18,953 bases of DNA from Oscillospiraceae bacterium. Its GTDB lineage: Bacteria > Bacillota > Clostridia > Oscillospirales > Ruminococcaceae. The notes beneath the pieces are model-generated. The model did no database searches. It was not told the DNA's origin and worked only from the letters and a program-made list of their open reading frames with translations. Position numbers and translations under genes: made by a program. Shown here piece after piece: positions 15,505 through 18,953 of the stretch. Location: contig DOQG01000055.1 of assembly GCA_003512525.1 (NCBI GenBank), positions 6,340 to 25,292 on the forward strand. Direction: 5' to 3'. Position 1 is the first letter of the stretch; each line of letters starts with the position of its first letter.

Positions 15505-18500
15505 TTATTTTGCCGCGGTCTTTCCGCTGACACTTCCATAACCGCCGTAAAGCGCCGTCTTACCGCTCATATAATAAGCGCAAACCCTGAACTTATAAGC
15601 AGTATTCTTAGCAAGACCCGCCTTTCTGAAAGTAGTAGTATTGCCGTTAGTAATCTTAGCAACTCTGACCCACTTGCCGCCCTTGTACATTTCTACAATA
15701 TAGCCTTGTGCAGAAGCGTTCTTAGTCCAGTTTACTCTGAGTGCGTCCTTAGCCTTGCCGCCGATCTTAACGCCTGTCATTACAGACGGATTTGTTCTTG
15801 CGGTAACAGTCGCGCTATAATTACCGTAAAGCGCCGTCTTTCCGCTCATCTTGTACGCTCTTACTCTGAACTTATACACTGTCGAAGCGCTAAGTCCGCT
15901 TGCTCTGTAGGTCGTTGTACCGTTGCTTGTAATCTTAGCAACTCTTACCCACTTGTTGCCCTGATACATCTCAACGATATATCCGTCAGCGCTTGCATTC
16001 TTACTCCAGTTGATACGGAGCGCGTCAGCCGCTCTGCCGGTAAGCTTTGCACCCGTCATAACAGACGGATTTGTCCTTGCCGCAACAGTCGCGCTGTAGT
16101 TGCCGTAAAGTGCTGTACTGCCGCTCATCTTATAAGCCCTGACTCTGAACTTATAAACCGTCGAAGCCTTAAGTCCCGATTTTTTGAATGTCGTGGTGTT
16201 GTTGCTTGTAATCTTCGCAACTCTTACCCACTTATTACCCTGATACATCTCAACGATATATCCATCGGCACTTGCATTCTTACTCCAGTTGATACGGAGA
16301 GCGTCAGCCGCTCTGCCGCCAAGCTTTGCGCCTGTCATAACAGACGGATTAGTCCTTGCCGCAACAGTCGCGCTGTACTCACTGTAAACCGCAGTCTTGC
16401 CTTCCATCTTGTATGCTTTTACTCTGAACTTATAAACCGTAGAAGCGCTAAGTCCTGCTTTTCTGAATGTGGTTGTGCTGTTGTTTGTGATCTTGCCGAC
16501 ACGAACCCACTTGTTACCCTGATACATCTCAACGATATATCCGTCAGCATTTGCATTCTTACTCCAGTTTACACGGAGTGCGTCAGCGGCTCTGCCGCCG
16601 AGCTTAACACCTGTTACCTTTGCGAGCGTGAGCTTAGCTGTGTAAGTATCCTTGTAGCTTTCGCCACAAACCGAGCACTTGTGAAGTGTATAGCCCTTTG
16701 CTGTGTATGTGGGCTTTACAACTGTGTCAACATACTTATGTCCCTTAGCAGGTACAACTTCCTGTGCCTTGATAACCGCGTTGCAGACTGAGCAATGCTT
16801 ACCCTCTGTAAGACCTGTCTTAGTGCAGGTTGCGGCTACCGCCTTGTCAATTACTTCTGTATGACCTGCTGCAGGGATCGTTTCGGTTTCCGTTTTTTTG
16901 CATACAGTGCATATTCTTACCTTTTCACCGTCTTTTGTACAGCTTGCTTCTTTGGTAATTGTCCATTCGCCGAATTTATGCACTTTGCATTCAAGTATCT
17001 TATATTCAAAGCCATTGTCCTTGGCATACCGCTCTCCGGCTGTGCCGCCGTAGCAGTAAATTTTGAAACCGTCTATTTTTTCATCGTTCTCATCAAATCC
17101 AAATGCATAATCACCTATATTCGTTACACTGTCCGGTATCGTTACATTTATAAGTTTCGGACAATTATAAAAAGCAGAGTCCCCTATACTCGTCACACTG
17201 TCAGGTATTGTAATATCTGTTAAGCTTGTGCAACTGCCGAAAGCAGCATTACCGATCATTGTCACACTGCCGGGTATCGTAATATCTGTTAAGCTTGTGC
17301 AACCTGCGAAAACATGATCACCGATCATTGTCACACTGCCGGGTATCGTAATATCTGTTAAGCTTGTGCAATTTGCGAAAGCAGCATCACCGATCATTGT
17401 CACACTGTCGGGTATTGTAATATCTGTTAAGCTTTTGCAGCCGGAGAAAGCCATATCACCGATCATTGTCACACTGCCGGGTATCGTAATATCTGTTAAG
17501 CTTTTGCAGCCAACGAAAGCCATATCACCGATCATTGTCACACTGTCAGGTATAGTTACATTCTTAAGGCTTTCACAAAACCAAAAAACACGCCCTCCGA
17601 TGCTCTTCACCTTGTTCGGTATTTTAATTTCCGTAAGACTGTTACAAGTAGCGAAAGCATAATCACCGATCATTGTCACACTGTCGGGTATCGTAATATC
17701 TGTTAAGCTTGTGCAGCTGCTGAAAGCGTAACTAGCTATACACTTTGTACCATCTTTAATAACTATTTTATCACAATCTTCAGCTGTAATTACCCATTTG
17801 CCCGCATATTTTACCGGTGTGTTCTGCTTATTAAGTAAAGCTGTGTTATAAAACGCATCCGATGTTATACTGATCACACTGTCCGGTATTACTATATCTG
17901 CAAGGTTCGAGCAATTAAGGAAAGCACCTCTTTCGATATTCTCTAAACTGCTTGACAATAAGACCTCAGAAAGATTCGTACAATTCTCAAAAGCACAGCC
18001 GTTGATATATTTAACCGTATCCGGCATTGTTACTTTTTCAATTATTTCATCACATGAGAAAGCTTCGAAAGCAATTCCACGTGTTCCGTCTTTTAATACT
18101 ACATTCGCAGTATGACCGCTGCCAACGACCCAGCCGTCCACATATTTTATTGTTCCGTACTCATCTGAAATTAAAGAACTACATTCAAAAGCGCCGGATT
18201 CAATTTCAGTAACACTATCAGGAATTGTAAGCTCACAAAGATTTAAGCATCCGTAAAATGCCTTTTCTCTTATGGTTCTTATTCCTTCAGGAATAACATA
18301 ACTGCTGTCTTTTTTTCCTGCCGGATAATTTATCAATTCTGTCTTATCCTTATCGTAAAGAACGCCATCTACAGTAGTATACCATTTGTTCGCTTCATCT
18401 GTATTTATATTTTCGAGTGACCGGCAATTGTAGAACGGTGATGCGCCTATACCGGTTACATTTGCAGGTATATCGGCATATTTCAGTGAATAGCACTCAG

Positions 18501-18953
18501 CAAAAGCATAGCCGCCTATATAAGTTACGCTTTCAGGGACAGTAACCGATTTGAGCGATGTACAGCCATAGAACGCGCTATTTCCTACATATGTCACACT
18601 CGCGGGAATTGTAACTGTTTCAAGCGATGTACAACCGGAGAATGCGTTATTGCCTATACCGATCACACCATCCGGTATTGTTATACTTGTAAGCTCAGTG
18701 CACCCTTTGAATGCGCTGTCACCGATTTCAGTAACCTTCTTACCGTTTATTTCACTGGGAATTACACATGTCGCACTGTTTCCGACATATTTGGTTATTT
18801 CCAGTGTACCGTCGTCAAGCTCATTGGTGAGGAGACAAGCTTCATCGGTAAAACCGTTTTTGAGGGCATACATATGTCCGTATGTATTCTTGACATAATT
18901 TATCTTGAATCCATCGATCTTCTTTGTTCCAAAGCTATCACTATCATAGTAAT
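15505..18953 (-). CDS. BspA-like leucine-rich repeat / Fn3 extracellular protein, N-terminus outside window
   Basis: The frame is open through the right edge, so the start lies beyond the window. The Met at 18873 is internal: it has no ribosome binding site, and the in-frame residues before it ('KKIDGFKINYV...') repeat the cap motif found later in the protein ('EKIDGFKIYCYGGTAGERYA'), which closes an LRR block. Numbered from that Met, residues about 60-600 hold about 21 BspA-type (LRR_5) repeats of the form 'VT.IGD.AF.GCTSLTDITIPDS'. Most are 23 aa, with longer inserts near 150-185, 240-265 and 350-375. Residues 629-751 are a Cys-rich linker with 'C..C' pairs and 'GH' boundaries. Four Fn3 domains start at 752, 845, 938 and 1031, and the protein ends 'SVSGKTAAK'. 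Such proteins are usually surface-exposed ligand-binding or adhesion proteins. No LPXTG, SLH, dockerin or C-terminal membrane helix is present. The linker and Fn3 tail match those of the giant protein. Confidence 0.93.
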   Translation of the reverse strand, partial: YYDSDSFGTKKIDGFKINYVKNTYGHMYALKNGFTDEACLLTNELDDGTLEITKYVGNSATCVIPSEINGKKVTEIGDSAFKGCTELTSITIPDGVIGIGNNAFSGCTSLETVTIPASVTYVGNSAFYGCTSLKSVTVPESVTYIGGYAFAECYSLKYADIPANVTGIGASPFYNCRSLENINTDEANKWYTTVDGVLYDKDKTELINYPAGKKDSSYVIPEGIRTIREKAFYGCLNLCELTIPDSVTEIESGAFECSSLISDEYGTIKYVDGWVVGSGHTANVVLKDGTRGIAFEAFSCDEIIEKVTMPDTVKYINGCAFENCTNLSEVLLSSSLENIERGAFLNCSNLADIVIPDSVISITSDAFYNTALLNKQNTPVKYAGKWVITAEDCDKIVIKDGTKCIASYAFSSCTSLTDITIPDSVTMIGDYAFATCNSLTEIKIPNKVKSIGGRVFWFCESLKNVTIPDSVTMIGDMAFVGCKSLTDITIPGSVTMIGDMAFSGCKSLTDITIPDSVTMIGDAAFANCTSLTDITIPGSVTMIGDHVFAGCTSLTDITIPGSVTMIGNAAFGSCTSLTDITIPDSVTSIGDSAFYNCPKLINVTIPDSVTNIGDYAFGFDENDEKIDGFKIYCYGGTAGERYAKDNGFEYKILECKVHKFGEWTITKEASCTKDGEKVRICTVCKKTETETIPAAGHTEVIDKAVAATCTKTGLTEGKHCSVCNAVIKAQEVVPAKGHKYVDTVVKPTYTAKGYTLHKCSVCGESYKDTYTAKLTLAKVTGVKLGGRAADALRVNWSKNANADGYIVEMYQGNKWVRVGKITNNSTTTFRKAGLSASTVYKFRVKAYKMEGKTAVYSEYSATVAARTNPSVMTGAKLGGRAADALRINWSKNASADGYIVEMYQGNKWVRVAKITSNNTTTFKKSGLKASTVYKFRVRAYKMSGSTALYGNYSATVAARTNPSVMTGAKLTGRAADALRINWSKNASADGYIVEMYQGNKWVRVAKITSNGTTTYRASGLSASTVYKFRVRAYKMSGKTALYGNYSATVTARTNPSVMTGVKIGGKAKDALRVNWTKNASAQGYIVEMYKGGKWVRVAKITNGNTTTFRKAGLAKNTAYKFRVCAYYMSGKTALYGGYGSVSGKTAAK
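15508..16620 (-). repeat. four tandem Fn3-encoding repeats of the LRR protein, 279-bp period
   Basis: Units occupy 16620-16342, 16341-16063, 16062-15784 and 15783-15508. Units 2 and 3 differ at few residues ('RINWSKNASADGYIVEMYQG' is identical in both). Unit 4 carries 'KIGGKAKDALR', 'SAQGYIVEM' and 'RVCAY', matching the terminal Fn3 of the giant rather than its own neighbours. Confidence 0.9.
17190..17740 (-). repeat. 69-bp in-frame LRR minisatellite
   Basis: The 10-mer AATATCTGTT starts at 17212, 17281, 17350, 17419, 17488 and 17695: four exact 69-bp steps and then 207 bp (3 x 69). GATCATTGTCACACTG recurs in the same register. The unit encodes one 23-aa LRR ('VTMIGD.AF..C.SLTDITIP'). The two units at about 17557-17690 are more diverged but keep the length. 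Confidence 0.9.

Noticed and set aside
15487..16791. 434-aa open frame on the plus strand
   Set aside because: It is antisense to the Fn3 and Cys-linker part of the LRR gene, and its repeats simply mirror the 279-bp Fn3 units. The minus frame has recognisable domains; this one has none.
17190..17740. Regular 69-bp repeats as a possible CRISPR array
   Set aside because: The units are contiguous coding LRRs in frame, with no unique spacers between invariant repeats.
18027..18873. Met at 18873 as the start of the LRR protein
   Set aside because: The frame continues upstream to the window edge with meaningful residues, and there is no Shine-Dalgarno before this ATG.

Overview
This window looks like a piece of chromosome from an anaerobic gut or rumen member of the Clostridia, most likely Oscillospiraceae/Ruminococcaceae (Ruminococcus or [Eubacterium] siraeum-like). 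The grounds are the combination of BspA-type leucine-rich repeats, Cys-rich 'CxxCG...GH' linkers, tandem Fn3 tails, AGGAGG ribosome binding sites and an interspersed palindrome of a kind I know from gut Firmicutes. This assignment is inference; there is no rRNA or core gene to anchor it. All confident genes are on the minus strand, so transcription runs from right to left.

Layout in transcription order. (1) 18953-15505: the 3' part of a large extracellular protein, open through the right window edge. It has about 21 BspA-like leucine-rich repeats, a Cys-rich linker and four Fn3 domains, and ends in a strong intrinsic terminator (15435-15470). (2) 15021-15504: an intergenic region with that terminator, an interspersed palindromic repeat, a second terminator-like copy, a pair of LytTR-type direct repeats with 21-bp period and an extended -10 promoter. 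(3) 15020-14664: a 118-aa single-domain, degenerate response-regulator receiver. (4) 14635-212: a 4807-aa secreted giant, starting 28 bp after the receiver gene and so very probably in the same operon. It has a signal peptide, an N-terminal beta-helix-like domain, 13 modules of Cys-knuckle plus beta-solenoid (the last six arranged as three A-Ig-B supermodules), an Ig-like domain, Cys-rich repeats and four Fn3 domains. (5) 193-121: a hairpin and an intrinsic terminator. Nothing convincing lies in 1-120.

Taken together, the window encodes two very large modular surface or secreted proteins that share the same C-terminal cassette (Cys-rich linker plus four Fn3, the last Fn3 being position-specific). 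One of them is preceded by a stand-alone receiver protein and a putative LytTR-controlled promoter. No catalytic domain, LPXTG motif, SLH domain, dockerin or C-terminal membrane segment is visible, so adhesion or glycan binding is the likeliest role and the shared tail is the best candidate for an attachment or export signal. The most interesting points are the receiver-giant operon with its LytTR-like boxes, the nested repeat architecture of the giant, the conserved terminal Fn3, and DNA-level signs of ongoing recombination (69-bp in-frame minisatellite, mosaic Fn3 repeats).
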